Part shown: positions 54,391 to 64,000 of the stretch, piece after piece | Layout: each line of letters begins with the position of its first letter | How positions within the stretch are numbered: position 1 is the stretch's first letter | Origin: [Phormidium] sp. LEGE 05292 | GTDB taxonomy: Bacteria; Cyanobacteriota; Cyanobacteriia; Cyanobacteriales; Aerosakkonemataceae | Direction: 5' to 3' | Assembly (NCBI RefSeq): GCF_015207735.1 | Contig: NZ_JADEWG010000007.1 | Coordinates: forward strand, 30,558-94,557 | Length of the DNA: 64,000 bases | Translations under genes and position numbers: made by a program | Notes under the pieces: model-generated | Told to the model about the DNA's origin: nothing | Seen by the model: the letters and a program-made list of their open reading frames with translations, nothing else | Databases searched by the model: none

Positions 54391-55713
54391 ATGACTACCA
54401 ACAATCTAACTGCTAATAAGCTAAGCGAGCAACTCACAAATCTAATTCAAAATCAATTCAGTGGAAGACTAGATATCCAAGGAGTAATCACTACTTGGAG
54501 TCTTTACTTTTGTCTCGGTCGCTTAGTTTGGGCTTCGGGGGGATGTCATCTGAATAGACGTTGGTACAGGCATTTGCGGCAATACCTAAGCCAAGTAACC
54601 ACTGATGATATTCGCTTGCGAGAAGGAGACTCGGTTCAATATTGGGAATATTTAGTGTTAATTGTGTTGGTAAAACGGCAGAAAATTACCGGGGAGCAAG
54701 CGGTAGCAGTAATCAAAAGTGCGGTTTTGGAAGTATTATTTGACATTCTTCAGCAAGAAGAGAAAGCACCCTTAGCCTTTAACATCGATCAACAACAGGT
54801 TTTAGATGCTTCTCTGACCTTAATCAATCCCGAAAAAGCGATCAAAGAAGCGCAACAAATGTGGGAAGATTGGACTAAAGCTGGATTAGCAAATATATCT
54901 CCTAATTTAGCTCCAGTAATTAAGCAAGCTGAGGAATTAAAAGAATTAGCTTCACCGAAAGTGTATGAAACTTTGATCAAGGTGGTGGATGGAAAACGGA
55001 CATTAAGGGATGTGGCGGTTTTTATTAAGCAAGATTTACTGACGGTGACGCGATCGCTAATTCCTTATATTCGCAAAAAAGTCGTTGGACTAACAGAAAT
55101 TCCTGATTTACCCAAGCCAGTCCTGACGATGATTGCGCCCCCACCACCGCCACCAACTAGTAGAATAGTGGAACCAGTACCCACCACTAATTTACCTGGA
55201 CAAACCGCAATTCAACCCACATCACCGCCTAGAACAGCACTACCTAAAACAGCACCGCCTGCACCAACAACTCAACCTCCATCATTAAACAGACCGCTAG
55301 TAGCTTACGTAGAAGATAGCGCACTGGATTGTCAAATTATGGAAGGAATAGTGAGTAAAGCAGGTTATGGTTTTGTGAGTATCAAAGATTCCATCCAAGC
55401 TTTACCTATGTTGCTGGAATATAAACCGGATTTAATCTTTCTAGATTTAGTGATGCCAGTGGCTAATGGTTATGAAATTTGTGCTCAAATTCGCCGGATT
55501 TCTACCTTTAAAAACATTCCGGTAATTATTGTCACCGGAAATGATGGGATAGTCGATCGGGTACGTGCCAAACTGGTAGGCGCTTCCGACTTTTTATCTA
55601 AGCCTGTGGGAGAGCAAAAAGTAGTAGCTGTGTTGCAGAAAAATCTCAATTCAGCGTCATCTTTGTCGCCAAATGAAAGCCAAACTCAATCCTTGGGTTA
55701 TCAGCCTTCTTGA
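54391..55713 (+). CDS. pixG: PatA/PixG-type response regulator
   Basis: A 440-residue regulator. Residues 1-~110 are a PATAN (DUF4388-type) domain: LIQNQFSGRLDIQG, LYFCLGRLVWASGG, RRWYRHLRQYL. A helical segment and a Pro-rich linker (~245-300, PPPPPPTS and repeated AP/TP) lead to a receiver domain at ~305-420: LVAYVEDSALDCQIME, LIFLDLVMP with the phospho-Asp, VTGNDG and LSKPVGEQ. PatA-type proteins act as outputs of phototaxis systems and influence type IV pilus motors. Gene order with cheY, cheW, mcp and cheA downstream is that of the pix/tax1 operon of Synechocystis, hence the symbol. Confidence 0.88.
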   Translation: MTTNNLTANKLSEQLTNLIQNQFSGRLDIQGVITTWSLYFCLGRLVWASGGCHLNRRWYRHLRQYLSQVTTDDIRLREGDSVQYWEYLVLIVLVKRQKITGEQAVAVIKSAVLEVLFDILQQEEKAPLAFNIDQQQVLDASLTLINPEKAIKEAQQMWEDWTKAGLANISPNLAPVIKQAEELKELASPKVYETLIKVVDGKRTLRDVAVFIKQDLLTVTRSLIPYIRKKVVGLTEIPDLPKPVLTMIAPPPPPPTSRIVEPVPTTNLPGQTAIQPTSPPRTALPKTAPPAPTTQPPSLNRPLVAYVEDSALDCQIMEGIVSKAGYGFVSIKDSIQALPMLLEYKPDLIFLDLVMPVANGYEICAQIRRISTFKNIPVIIVTGNDGIVDRVRAKLVGASDFLSKPVGEQKVVAVLQKNLNSASSLSPNESQTQSLGYQPS

Positions 55714-55755
55714 TTAAGTTGAAGTCAAATTATTACTCGCAGAAAAGAGGAATAT

Positions 55756-56118
55756 ATGAGTACTGTATTACTGGTTGAAGATAGTGTAAGTCAGATTGAA
55801 ATTATGAGCCGTTATTTGCAACAATTAGGCTTTTCGGTAGTGATTGCTAAAAGCAGTGAAGAAGCACAAGCTAAACTAAAATTACAAAAGCCTAATTTAA
55901 TTATTCTCGATGTAATTCTGCCTGGTCAAAGTGGTTTTGAACTATGCCGAGAAATCAAAACTGATCCAGATACAAGTCAGATTCCTGTAGTAATTTGCTC
56001 AACCAAAGATACAGATGTTGATAAACTCTGGGGCAGTATGTTGGGTGCAGATGCTTATCTACCTAAACCAGTAGAAGCTAATGAACTAGTACGCACAATT
56101 AGACAGGTCATTAAATAG
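55756..56118 (+). CDS. pixH: CheY-like response regulator
   Basis: A 120-residue single receiver domain: VLLVEDSVSQIEIM (acidic pocket), LIILDVILPGQSGFEL with the phospho-Asp at about residue 52, VICSTKD with the conserved Ser/Thr, and LPKPVEANEL with the Lys. AGAGGAAT before the ATG is a good ribosome-binding site. The gene is second in the phototaxis operon, 42 bp behind the PatA-like gene. In the pix system PixH is phosphorylated by PixL and competes with PixG to set the direction of movement; the same role is inferred here from gene order. Confidence 0.9.
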   Translation: MSTVLLVEDSVSQIEIMSRYLQQLGFSVVIAKSSEEAQAKLKLQKPNLIILDVILPGQSGFELCREIKTDPDTSQIPVVICSTKDTDVDKLWGSMLGADAYLPKPVEANELVRTIRQVIK

Positions 56119-56154
56119 CAATTTTTTGGGAAAATTACTCAATAAATAAAAAAT

Positions 56155-56694
56155 ATGATAAATAATGCACCACAGGTTTCCGCCCTGACTCGCGTAAATT
56201 CTCCTAGTAATATAACCAAAAATGCTCCGCCAGCAGGGGAGAAATTTTTACGTTTTCAATTAGGTGAAGAAGGTATAGCTTTGTTACCTTTGAATATCAT
56301 CAAACAGGTGATGCAGGTATCAGTAGCAGAGATTCTCACAGTTCCTCAAATGCCAGCTTGTGTGTTAGGAATTTATAACTGGCGGGGGGAAATGCTGTGG
56401 ATAGTAGATATCGGTAAGTTTATGGGATTTCCCAATTTAGCAACGGGTGGAGTGGAAAACTTAATGGCGATCGCCATTCAAGTTCAGGATCAATACTTAG
56501 GATTAGTGGTGCAACAAATCAATGATATCGAGTTGCACGACGTAAATCAGGTAAATATGCCTTCTTTGGGTTTATTTTCTCCAGAAATATTGCCTTATTT
56601 ACAGGGGTACTTAATCGGAGCGAACAAAGAAGTATTGATGGTACTCAATGGTGATGCGATCGCGCAAGCTCCTCTGTGGCAATTAAATCGATAA
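56155..56694 (+). CDS. pixI: CheW-like coupling protein
   Basis: A 179-residue protein with a CheW domain from about residue 35: FLRFQLGEEGIALLPLNIIKQVM, VPQMPACVLGIYNWRGEMLWIVDIGKFMG and IQVQDQYLGLVVQQINDIE, ending with LLPYLQGY-like and VLNGDAI strands. A Thr/Asn-rich start of ~30 residues precedes the domain. It would link the receptor gene product at 56977 to the CheA-like kinase at 60638. It lies 36 bp behind the CheY-like gene. It is followed by a 282-bp gap with an AT-rich sequence in which a second promoter could lie. Confidence 0.9.
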   Translation: MINNAPQVSALTRVNSPSNITKNAPPAGEKFLRFQLGEEGIALLPLNIIKQVMQVSVAEILTVPQMPACVLGIYNWRGEMLWIVDIGKFMGFPNLATGGVENLMAIAIQVQDQYLGLVVQQINDIELHDVNQVNMPSLGLFSPEILPYLQGYLIGANKEVLMVLNGDAIAQAPLWQLNR

Positions 56695-56976
56695 GTCAGG
56701 AAAAGTTTTGCTAATTTTGTTGACTTCTGTCTGGTTTCGGGGAATCCTAAATTAGAACAAATAATTTAATTTCGGTAACGCAAAGTTTTGAAGTTTTCTA
56801 ACAATTGCTTGCCAACAGAGTAAAAGAAAACGGATAACTTTGACAGTAGGTAAGCTCATCAGGGTCGTTTTCTCACCTGCTGATGCAGGAACCATATCAA
56901 ACTTCTATTTTGAATTAACCAATTCAAAATACACCCTTTTTATTAATCAAGTAACAATCACCAATAAATTGCCAAA

Positions 56977-59900
56977 ATGACTACTCATTATCAGCCTAAA
57001 CAAACTCAACAACAAACTAACGGTTCTCCCAACGGTAGCAAAGCCAATACTGGTTCACCTATAAAAATAATTGCTACAGCTTTAAGCAGTCTTAAATCTG
57101 ATATTGAAAAAACTTCCCTTTGGGATGCCCCAGAAGTTTCCGAAAAAATGCAGAAACTAGAAAATTTAGTTACCACAGTTGAGCAGAAATTTAAAGTTAG
57201 CTGGGAAGCTAGCGTGGAAGCCAAAATTAAAGCAGACAGAGAGAAAACTTTAGCGATCGTTTCTGCAATTCGTCAAGGTTTAGACTTTGAAGGTAAGTTA
57301 AAAGTTGCGGTGACAGAACTGCGGCAAAATTTAGGATGCGATCGCGTACTTGTTTATCGCTTCGACAGCGAAAACTATGGCGTAATTATGGCAGAAGCAA
57401 TGGAATTAGAATTAACTCCATTGTTAGGAAAACCTTTAGAAAGCCACTATTTTGGCGCTGATAGAGCAGCGGAATATTTTACCACACCAATTGTGGTAAT
57501 TGATGACACATCAAACGAAGAATTCACACCTCAACAAAAGCAGCTATGGAACAAGTTGCAAATTAAATCTTGCCTCACCGTACCCTTAGTAGTTGGGCAA
57601 CAAGTCTGGGGTTTACTAGTTGTATTGCAACATCAACAAAGTCGTCATTGGCAAGAAAGTGAGAGCCAACTAGTTTATCAAATAGGCGCAGAAATTCTGG
57701 TTCACTTACAACAATCAGAATATCGTTGGCAATTAACAGTTCAACCAGAACAAGAGCGAATTTTAAATAATGTACTCAATCGAATTCGCCAATCTCAAAA
57801 TTTAGACACTTTATTTAGAGCCACTTGTCGAGAAGTTCGACAATTACTAAATACCGATCGCGTTTCCGTCTTTCAATTCATACCCGGTAAAGACTTTAAC
57901 GAAGGACAATTCATCGCCGAAGATTTGCGCCAAGGCATTTCTTCCGAATTAGGAAATATCTTTGCTGATAGCCGCTTTGGTAAAGACTTTGCTCCTTTAT
58001 ATCGTCAAGGCAGAATTCAAGCCGTCTCTGATGTTTACACTTCTGGATTATCAGAATGTCACATTGAACAATTACTGAATTTCCAAATCCGCGCTAACTT
58101 AATTGTGCCATTAATGAAAGGCGAAGAACTTTGGGGATTACTTTGCATTCACCAATGTACTAAACCGCACAATTGGCAAAACTATGAAATTGAATTTGTC
58201 AAACGAGTAGCAGCACAATTTGGTATTGCTTTAGACCAAGCTCATTACCTGGAAGAACTACATGAGAAAACTGAGCGATTAGCAGTTATTGCGGAACGGG
58301 AAAAGAACTTTATTCAAATGATTGGTAAGGTCGGCAAATCAATAGCTGAACAAGTTCAACAGTTGCGAAATATTGAGTCAATTTTTACATCTACAACTCA
58401 ACAACTCCGAAGGTTACTAAAAGCAGACCGCATCGCTATCTATCGCTTTAATGAAGATTGGAGTGGAACTTTTGTTACTGAATCTGTCAGTAATGATTGG
58501 ACTCCCATGCTGAATAAACAAATGTTCGATCACCACTTTGTTGATGATATTGTCGATCAGGGTGGTGTACTGCAAAAAAGTGGAATGAAGTTCCGAGTTA
58601 CAGAGACTTATTTGCAGTCAACTAGAGGCGGTCATCAGCACGATCGCTCCCATTTCGTTGTAGACGATATTTATCAAGCAAATTTCCCTGAATGTTACAT
58701 AGAACTTTTGGAGCAATTTGAAGCGAAAGCTTATATAATTGTGCCAATTTTTGCCGGAAACAAACTCTGGGGTTTATTATCTGCTTATCAGAATTCTAGC
58801 ACTCGGCATTGGGAAGATTCAGAAGTAAACTTGCTATCTCAAATTGCTAACCAATTTGGATTAGCATTGTTGCAAAGTTCTAGCTCGAAAAAAGTAGAAG
58901 CACAAGCAGAACAACTAATTCAAGTAGTAGAAAGAGAAAAAACGCTCACCAAAGTTATTGACAAAATGCGTCTATCTCTGGATGTAAATAATATCTTCAA
59001 AACTACTACCCATGAAGTGCGACAATTGCTCAAAGCAGAACGAGTTTCAGTATATCAATTCCGTCCTGATTGGAGTGGAGTATTTGTTGCAGAATCAGTA
59101 GCTAGTGGTTGGCCGAAATGGGTAGGGCCAGATATTACAACAGTTTGGGAAGACACTTATTTGCAAGAAACTCAAGGAGGTCGGTATCGGCAAAATCAAA
59201 AATATGCTGTAGAAAATGTTCATTCCATTGCTAACGACATTAACAATGCAGGTTTATCTCAGTGTCACGTTGAAATGTTGGAGCAAATGCAAATCAAAGC
59301 TTATATTATTGTGCCAATTTTTGTTGGTGATAATCTTTGGGGTTTGTTAGCCGCTTATCAACATTCCGAAATTCGTCAATGGGACGATCCAGAAATAAAT
59401 GTGGTAGCGCAAATTGGTATCCAAATGGGTGTAGCTTTGCGCCAAGCTAAATATTTGGAACAAGTCAAACAACAATCAGAACAATTATCGCAAGCAGCCA
59501 AAAGAGAGAAGGAAGCAAAAGAACTATTACAACAACGAGCAATTCAATTACTCGGTGCAATTCAGCCTACTTTAAAAGGCGATTTAACAGTCAGACTTCC
59601 AGTAACAACTGATGAAGTAGGAACCCTAGCTGATGCTTACAATAATACCTTGCAAGCTCTACGAAAAATTCTGATTCAAGTACAAACAGCTACAGAAAAA
59701 GTATCCCAAACTTCCCACAATAGTGGCGTATCAATTACTGAACTTTCCCAACAAGCACAACTGCAATATCAAAAATTATCAGAAGCACTAAAATTAGTGC
59801 AAGCAATGGTAAATTCTACCCAAGCTGTAGCCAAAAATGCCGCTTTGGTAGAAGCGACGGTACAAGAAGCAAATCAAACTGTTTTGCAGGGTGATACAGC

Positions 59901-60513
59901 GATGAACCGCACCGTTGATGAAATTATGGCAATTCGAGAAACGGTAGCAAAAACTGGGAAGAAAATTAAACGCTTGAGTGAATCTTCACAAAAGATTTCT
60001 AAGGCGGTGAATTTAATTGGTAATTTGGCAACTCAAACTAACTTGTTAGCACTCAACGCTGCAATTGAAGCGACAAGAGCCGGAGAGTATGGTAAAGGCT
60101 TTGCAGTGGTGGCGGATGAAGTGCGGAGTTTGGCTCGTCAGTCAGCAGCAGCAACCACAGAAATTGAGCAATTAGTACAGGAAATTCAATCGGAAACTGG
60201 TGAAGTTGTGCAAGCAATTGAAACGGGAATTCAACAGGTAGTAGAGGGTACTAATTTAGTTAATGAAACTCGACAAAACTTGAATAAAATTGTCGGTGCT
60301 ACCGCACAAATTCAAGATTTGGTGCAAGGAATTACTCAAGCAACGCAACAGGAAACTCAACAGTCTAAGTTAGTAACTGAAGCGATGACAAGTGTGGCGA
60401 AAATTGCTAACAGAACTTCGGAAAACTCTTTGCAGATTTCTTCTTCCTTCCAAGAATTGCTGGTAATGGCTGAAGATTTGCAGTCAAATGTTGGTAAATT
60501 CAAACTAAATTAA
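56977..60513 (+). CDS. pixJ: Cyanobacteriochrome phototaxis receptor, PixJ-like
   Basis: An 1178-residue chemoreceptor without membrane helices. A linker (~1-95) precedes four GAF domains. GAF1 (~100-250) lacks the chromophore Cys. GAF2 has SECHIEQL (Cys361-His362), GAF3 has [10 protein letters not shown] (Cys573-Tyr574) and GAF4 has [10 protein letters not shown] (Cys763-His764), each at the bilin-attachment site of cyanobacteriochromes. GAF3 and GAF4 also have TYLQ-x-T-x-GG and KAYIIVPIF, as in red/green types; no DXCF second Cys is seen. A HAMP-like segment ([25 protein letters not shown], ~870-910) and a methyl-accepting signalling domain follow ([37 protein letters not shown]). It is expected to report light colour or direction to CheA through CheW. 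It lies in the pix-type operon. Confidence 0.92.
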   Translation: MTTHYQPKQTQQQTNGSPNGSKANTGSPIKIIATALSSLKSDIEKTSLWDAPEVSEKMQKLENLVTTVEQKFKVSWEASVEAKIKADREKTLAIVSAIRQGLDFEGKLKVAVTELRQNLGCDRVLVYRFDSENYGVIMAEAMELELTPLLGKPLESHYFGADRAAEYFTTPIVVIDDTSNEEFTPQQKQLWNKLQIKSCLTVPLVVGQQVWGLLVVLQHQQSRHWQESESQLVYQIGAEILVHLQQSEYRWQLTVQPEQERILNNVLNRIRQSQNLDTLFRATCREVRQLLNTDRVSVFQFIPGKDFNEGQFIAEDLRQGISSELGNIFADSRFGKDFAPLYRQGRIQAVSDVYTSGLSECHIEQLLNFQIRANLIVPLMKGEELWGLLCIHQCTKPHNWQNYEIEFVKRVAAQFGIALDQAHYLEELHEKTERLAVIAEREKNFIQMIGKVGKSIAEQVQQLRNIESIFTSTTQQLRRLLKADRIAIYRFNEDWSGTFVTESVSNDWTPMLNKQMFDHHFVDDIVDQGGVLQKSGMKFRVTETYLQSTRGGHQHDRSHFVVDDIYQANFPECYIELLEQFEAKAYIIVPIFAGNKLWGLLSAYQNSSTRHWEDSEVNLLSQIANQFGLALLQSSSSKKVEAQAEQLIQVVEREKTLTKVIDKMRLSLDVNNIFKTTTHEVRQLLKAERVSVYQFRPDWSGVFVAESVASGWPKWVGPDITTVWEDTYLQETQGGRYRQNQKYAVENVHSIANDINNAGLSQCHVEMLEQMQIKAYIIVPIFVGDNLWGLLAAYQHSEIRQWDDPEINVVAQIGIQMGVALRQAKYLEQVKQQSEQLSQAAKREKEAKELLQQRAIQLLGAIQPTLKGDLTVRLPVTTDEVGTLADAYNNTLQALRKILIQVQTATEKVSQTSHNSGVSITELSQQAQLQYQKLSEALKLVQAMVNSTQAVAKNAALVEATVQEANQTVLQGDTAMNRTVDEIMAIRETVAKTGKKIKRLSESSQKISKAVNLIGNLATQTNLLALNAAIEATRAGEYGKGFAVVADEVRSLARQSAAATTEIEQLVQEIQSETGEVVQAIETGIQQVVEGTNLVNETRQNLNKIVGATAQIQDLVQGITQATQQETQQSKLVTEAMTSVAKIANRTSENSLQISSSFQELLVMAEDLQSNVGKFKLN

Positions 60514-60537
60514 TCTGAATATTTTGTGATTGTTACT

Positions 60538-60573
60538 TGGTAGTAAGTACTAAAATTTTATTACTTACTACCA
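60538..60573 (+). terminator. Inverted repeat between receptor and CheA genes
   Basis: TGGTAGTAAGTA at 60538-60549 pairs exactly with TACTTACTACCA at 60562-60573 around a 12-nt AT-rich loop. It starts 25 bp after the receptor stop codon. With no T-run it may only weaken read-through, which would lower CheA relative to the receptor. ATGACAA-like direct repeats follow at 60590-60622. Confidence 0.55.
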
Positions 60574-60637
60574 CGATGTAAAATCAAAATGACGAATGAC
60601 TGATGACAAATGACAATTGACAAATTACCACAAAGCC

Positions 60638-63600
60638 ATGAATAGTGATAACGAGATTCGCGAACAAGGCTATCAATACTTTCTTGCTGAAGCACCAGAG
60701 TTGTTGCAGAATATTGAGCAAGAACTTTTGAATTTACGAGAAGATTATAGCTTAGTTAAAGTGCATAGTTTGATGCGATCGACACACACTTTAAAAGGTG
60801 CTGCGGCGAATGTAGGTTTGGAGACAATTAAAACAATATCTCATCATTTAGAAGATGTATTTAAGGCGCTTTATAACCCAGAAGTAGAAATTGATCCTGA
60901 CTTGGAAATGCTGCTTTATGAAGGGTATGAATGTCTGCGCCTACCGTTAATGGCAGAAATTACAGGTAGTTATGTAAATGAATCGGAAGCTTTAGATAGA
61001 GCGGTAAGTGTTTTTGCTAAATTACAAGAAAAATTAGGTGATTATTTCGGTAAAGAAGCACAAATTCCTAGTTCAGTAGAGTTGGGATTTGATATTACTA
61101 AATCTATTTTTGAGGTAGGCGTAAAACAACGCTTGGAAACTTTGGCAACTGCCTTAGAATCAGCAAATTCTGAAGAATTAGAGGCAGTTTTAAGAGAGCA
61201 AATACAAGTTTTTATTGGCTTAGGAGAATCTTTAAATTTACCTGGATTTGGGGCGATCGCGCAAACCACTTTAACTGCTTTAGAACTTCATCCAGAACAA
61301 CTAGAAACTATTGCTAACGTAGCTTTATTAAACTTTAGCGAAGGGTGGTCTGCGGTAATGGAAGGCGATCGCACTTCTGGCGGACAACCTTCCCCAGCTT
61401 TACAAAAATTAGCCTACACAAATCTGGAAACATTAGCAACAGACGATCTGTTAACAGATGAATTAATCGAGATTTCTCCTCATAATTTAGAGATTATACC
61501 AGATGTTGAATTAATAGTTGATGAATTACCAGAAACAGAAACAGAAGCAACTCTAAAATCTGATATTGAGATTGGAGAAGGATTTGTTGAACCTAGTTTA
61601 GATGATGTTTTTGGTAACTTGACCGAAATGGAAGATCAACAAATTTTTGCAGATGAAATAGAAGAAACAGAAATAAGTTTGTCTGAAGTAACAGTGGAAG
61701 TTACTTCAGGAGAGAATTTAACTGTTGCCAAAATAGAGAAAGCTACACCAGAACACATAACTGAAACGCATGAATTTTTTGTTAATGGAAAGAGAGAAGT
61801 TTCTCAAGCTATACCTGAACAATTCGTTGAACAAACACCAACAAAAGTTAAATTTCAAACTTCTGTGTCAACTTCGCAAACTGCGGCTAATAGCAAAGCT
61901 CCTCATTCATCAGTGCGGGTGGATTTAGAATTACTAGAACGCCTCAGTCACTTAGCAGGTGAAATGTTGATTGGGCAAAATAGACAATCGAATATTAGCG
62001 AACAATTGCAAGAATCGATCGAGCAATTATGGTATCGTTTGCGAAGACACCAACAAACAATTAACGAATTACGCGATTGGTCAGACCAAATGTTAATCAC
62101 CCAAGAACGTCACCGTGTTATTGACAATTTGGGTGCTAATTTTGATTCTTTGGAGTTAGATCAACACAGCGAATTACATGAATTGTTGCAGGTGACTTTA
62201 GAAGATTTAGTGCAGCTAGAAGAAGCGATCGAATCTACTGATTACTTAGCTAAACAATCCAGCCAAATTTTAGCCAAACAACGCCGTCTATTAAATAATA
62301 CTCAAGAAGACTTGCGGACGGCGCGAATGTTACCATTAGGCGAAATTTTTAGCCGTTTTCCGCGACTTTTACAACAGTTATCTTCTGCTCACAATAAACG
62401 AGTAAAACTAACATTAATTGGTACCGAAGTATTAGTCGATCGCGCCTTAGCAGAAAAGCTTTACGATCCTTTATTACATTTAGTTCGGAATGCTTTCGAT
62501 CATGGCATTGAACCACCGGAAATTCGCGCTAATCAAGGTAAACCAGAAACAGGTAATATTGCAATTTGCGCCTATCACCGAGCTAATAAAACAATCATTG
62601 AAGTCAGGGATGATGGTCAAGGTTTAGATTTAGACCGCATCCGGCGACGCGCTGTAGAAATGCAAATTTTATCTGTTGAACAAGCAGATAAAGCTTCAGA
62701 AGCTATTTTGTTGAATTTATTATTTGAACCTGGATTTTCTACCGCTTCTCAAGTAAGCGACCTTTCGGGACGTGGAATTGGTTTAAACGTAGTGCGTTCC
62801 CAAATGGAAATGTTATCTGGTTCAGTAATAGTTAACTCGGAACCAAGACAAGGAACTACATTTTTGTTACAGTTCCCCTTAAGCTTAACGATGGCAAAAT
62901 TAATGATTTGCGAAGCTAAGGGTACTGTATATGCCTTGCTTTCCGATGCTATCGATCAGATTATTCTGCCCAAAACTGACCAAATTCAATATAGTAATGG
63001 TCAAAAAGTTTTGCATTTAAATAAGCAAAAAAATGCCGTAATTCCTATTTACAATATGGCGGAATTAATGAGGGGAAATTCAGCAATTTATCACAGTAAA
63101 TCACCTACAATAGTCGATCGGAATAATCTTGAAGCAGAAACATTCAATTTTTCCACAACTCCCCTACTGCTACTGCGGCAAACTTCTCAAGTAGATTTAT
63201 GGCAAGGAACAGAAATTGTGGCGTTAGAAATTGACCAAATTATGGGTGAACAAGAACTAGTTATTCGGTCTTTGGGAAAAGCGATCGCACCTCCTAGCTA
63301 TATTTATGGTGGCAGTACTTTGGCGGATGGTCGTTTAACATTGGTGATTGATCCGATTATTTTAGTTAGTAAATTACTAGATCAAGTAACAGGAAAAACC
63401 TCAAATTCTGATTGGCAATGGGAAACTAACAACAGTAAATCTGATCTAGAACTTTTAAATCTGCAACTCAATCCTCCGGCAACTTTACCACAGCTTTCTG
63501 CTACGCCGAAAAAGATTTTAGTCGTAGATGATTCTATTAGCGTGCGACAAACTTTAGCCATGACTTTACAAAGGTCAGGCTATCAAGTATTGCAAGCCCA

Positions 63601-63892
63601 AAATGGTCGAGATGCCCTGCATCAAATTCAACAAAACAGAGGCATTCAATTAGTAATTTGTGATATTGAAATGCCCTCAATGAATGGTTTTGAATTTTTA
63701 AATAATTATCGTCAAGACGCAACTTTAACCCAAGTACCTGTTATTATGTTAACTTCTCGTACAGGAGAAAAACATCGCTTGTTAGCTAAAGAATTAGGTG
63801 CTGCGGGTTACTTTACTAAGCCATATCGAGAAGCCGAAATGTTACAAGCGATCGCTGATTTATTCGCTCAAAAAGTACCCAGTTTAGCCTGA
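60638..63892 (+). CDS. pixL: Hybrid CheA-type histidine kinase, PixL-like
   Basis: A protein of about 1084 residues. An N-terminal HPt domain carries the phosphorylated His in STHTLKGAAANVG (His50). An acidic, weakly conserved region (~250-420) leads to a dimerisation part (VRVDLELLERLSHLAGEMLIGQNR), then the CheA ATPase: LVRNAFDHGIEPPE, IEVRDDGQGLD, GFSTASQVSDLSGRGIGLNVV. A CheW-like domain follows (~760-930) and a receiver domain at ~955-1080 (ILVVDDSISVRQTL, VICDIEMP, LTSRTGEKH, FTKPY). The start is placed at ATG 60638; a TTG at 60617 lies inside ATGACAA-type repeats. The kinase would phosphorylate the CheY-like and PatA-like regulators of the operon. Confidence 0.93.
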   Translation: MNSDNEIREQGYQYFLAEAPELLQNIEQELLNLREDYSLVKVHSLMRSTHTLKGAAANVGLETIKTISHHLEDVFKALYNPEVEIDPDLEMLLYEGYECLRLPLMAEITGSYVNESEALDRAVSVFAKLQEKLGDYFGKEAQIPSSVELGFDITKSIFEVGVKQRLETLATALESANSEELEAVLREQIQVFIGLGESLNLPGFGAIAQTTLTALELHPEQLETIANVALLNFSEGWSAVMEGDRTSGGQPSPALQKLAYTNLETLATDDLLTDELIEISPHNLEIIPDVELIVDELPETETEATLKSDIEIGEGFVEPSLDDVFGNLTEMEDQQIFADEIEETEISLSEVTVEVTSGENLTVAKIEKATPEHITETHEFFVNGKREVSQAIPEQFVEQTPTKVKFQTSVSTSQTAANSKAPHSSVRVDLELLERLSHLAGEMLIGQNRQSNISEQLQESIEQLWYRLRRHQQTINELRDWSDQMLITQERHRVIDNLGANFDSLELDQHSELHELLQVTLEDLVQLEEAIESTDYLAKQSSQILAKQRRLLNNTQEDLRTARMLPLGEIFSRFPRLLQQLSSAHNKRVKLTLIGTEVLVDRALAEKLYDPLLHLVRNAFDHGIEPPEIRANQGKPETGNIAICAYHRANKTIIEVRDDGQGLDLDRIRRRAVEMQILSVEQADKASEAILLNLLFEPGFSTASQVSDLSGRGIGLNVVRSQMEMLSGSVIVNSEPRQGTTFLLQFPLSLTMAKLMICEAKGTVYALLSDAIDQIILPKTDQIQYSNGQKVLHLNKQKNAVIPIYNMAELMRGNSAIYHSKSPTIVDRNNLEAETFNFSTTPLLLLRQTSQVDLWQGTEIVALEIDQIMGEQELVIRSLGKAIAPPSYIYGGSTLADGRLTLVIDPIILVSKLLDQVTGKTSNSDWQWETNNSKSDLELLNLQLNPPATLPQLSATPKKILVVDDSISVRQTLAMTLQRSGYQVLQAQNGRDALHQIQQNRGIQLVICDIEMPSMNGFEFLNNYRQDATLTQVPVIMLTSRTGEKHRLLAKELGAAGYFTKPYREAEMLQAIADLFAQKVPSLA

Positions 63893-64000
63893 AGAAGGCA
63901 GAAGGCAGAAGGGAAGAAAGGCAGAAGGCAGAAGGCAGAAGGGAAGAAAGGCAGAAAGTAAAAATTTCTCTTGTCCCCTTGTCCCCTTGTCCCCTTGTCC
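63893..64000. repeat. Short tandem repeats (GGCAGAA and CCCCTTGT)
   Basis: GGCAGAA heptamers with GGGAAGAAA spacers run from 63894 to about 63957, then GTAAAAATTTCTC, then CTTGTCCC octamers to the window end. The arrays begin right after the stop codon of the CheA gene. The layout copies that at 52017-52130 in the same orientation. Confidence 0.9.

Overview
The window is chromosomal DNA from an AT-rich, probably filamentous cyanobacterium. The signs are many GCGATCGC (HIP1-type) octamers, short tandem repeats of the cyanobacterial heptamer/octamer kind, a CyRepA1-type replication protein, a CoaR/CoaT cobalt efflux pair, very large multi-PAS and multi-domain signalling kinases, and a pix/tax-type phototaxis operon with cyanobacteriochrome GAF domains. 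Housekeeping genes (murE, cysH, thiM, sbcD) argue against a plasmid. I saw no rRNA, tRNA, CRISPR array or intact insertion sequence.

Layout. 1-8.5 kb, minus strand: a compact eight-gene unit (nitroreductase, CMD-like protein, EthD-EthD-NTF2 protein, a four-module CMD-EthD-EthD-VOC-NTF2 protein, two further NTF2/SnoaL-like proteins, a DJ-1/PfpI protein and the start of an AGE-family epimerase). Every module is a small fold typical of tailoring or isomerase chemistry, but I know no characterised pathway with this set; it is the best candidate for an undescribed system. 8.5-10.2 kb: mostly empty, with the decayed remains of a TPR gene. 10.2-15.4 kb: two hybrid histidine kinase genes. 15.7-19.3 kb: CyRepA1-like replication protein and a DUF29 protein. 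19.3-22.7 kb: alpha/beta hydrolase, a 59-residue protein, an HPF-cold-shock fusion and an exported protein with a large Gly/Thr/Asn minisatellite. 22.9-30.2 kb, minus: a nine-PAS membrane kinase, a receiver protein and a REC-GGDEF-EAL protein, likely one signalling operon.

30.5-39.1 kb: gluconokinase-like kinase, thiM, two envelope-type proteins, a methyltransferase pseudogene, a MATE exporter, a convergent restriction-modification pair and a GNAT acetyltransferase. 39.2-42.5 kb: coaT and coaR, divergent, with a MerR-type operator in between. 42.9-50.9 kb: sbcD, a DUF5996 gene, a nested inverted-repeat element and an 1804-residue Ser/Thr kinase-ATPase-histidine kinase. 51-54 kb: cysH, a glutaredoxin-like gene and murE. 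54.4-63.9 kb: the pixG-H-I-J-L type operon, in which light sensed by bilin-binding GAF domains of the cytosolic receptor would be passed by CheW and CheA to CheY-like and PatA-like regulators of type IV pili.

Several gene starts were placed downstream of the longest reading frame because a Shine-Dalgarno sequence or the domain boundary favours it (nitroreductase, REC kinase at 14018, DUF29, the 59-residue gene, the peptidoglycan-binding gene, sbcD, pixL). All functional calls come from reading motifs by eye, not from database searches.
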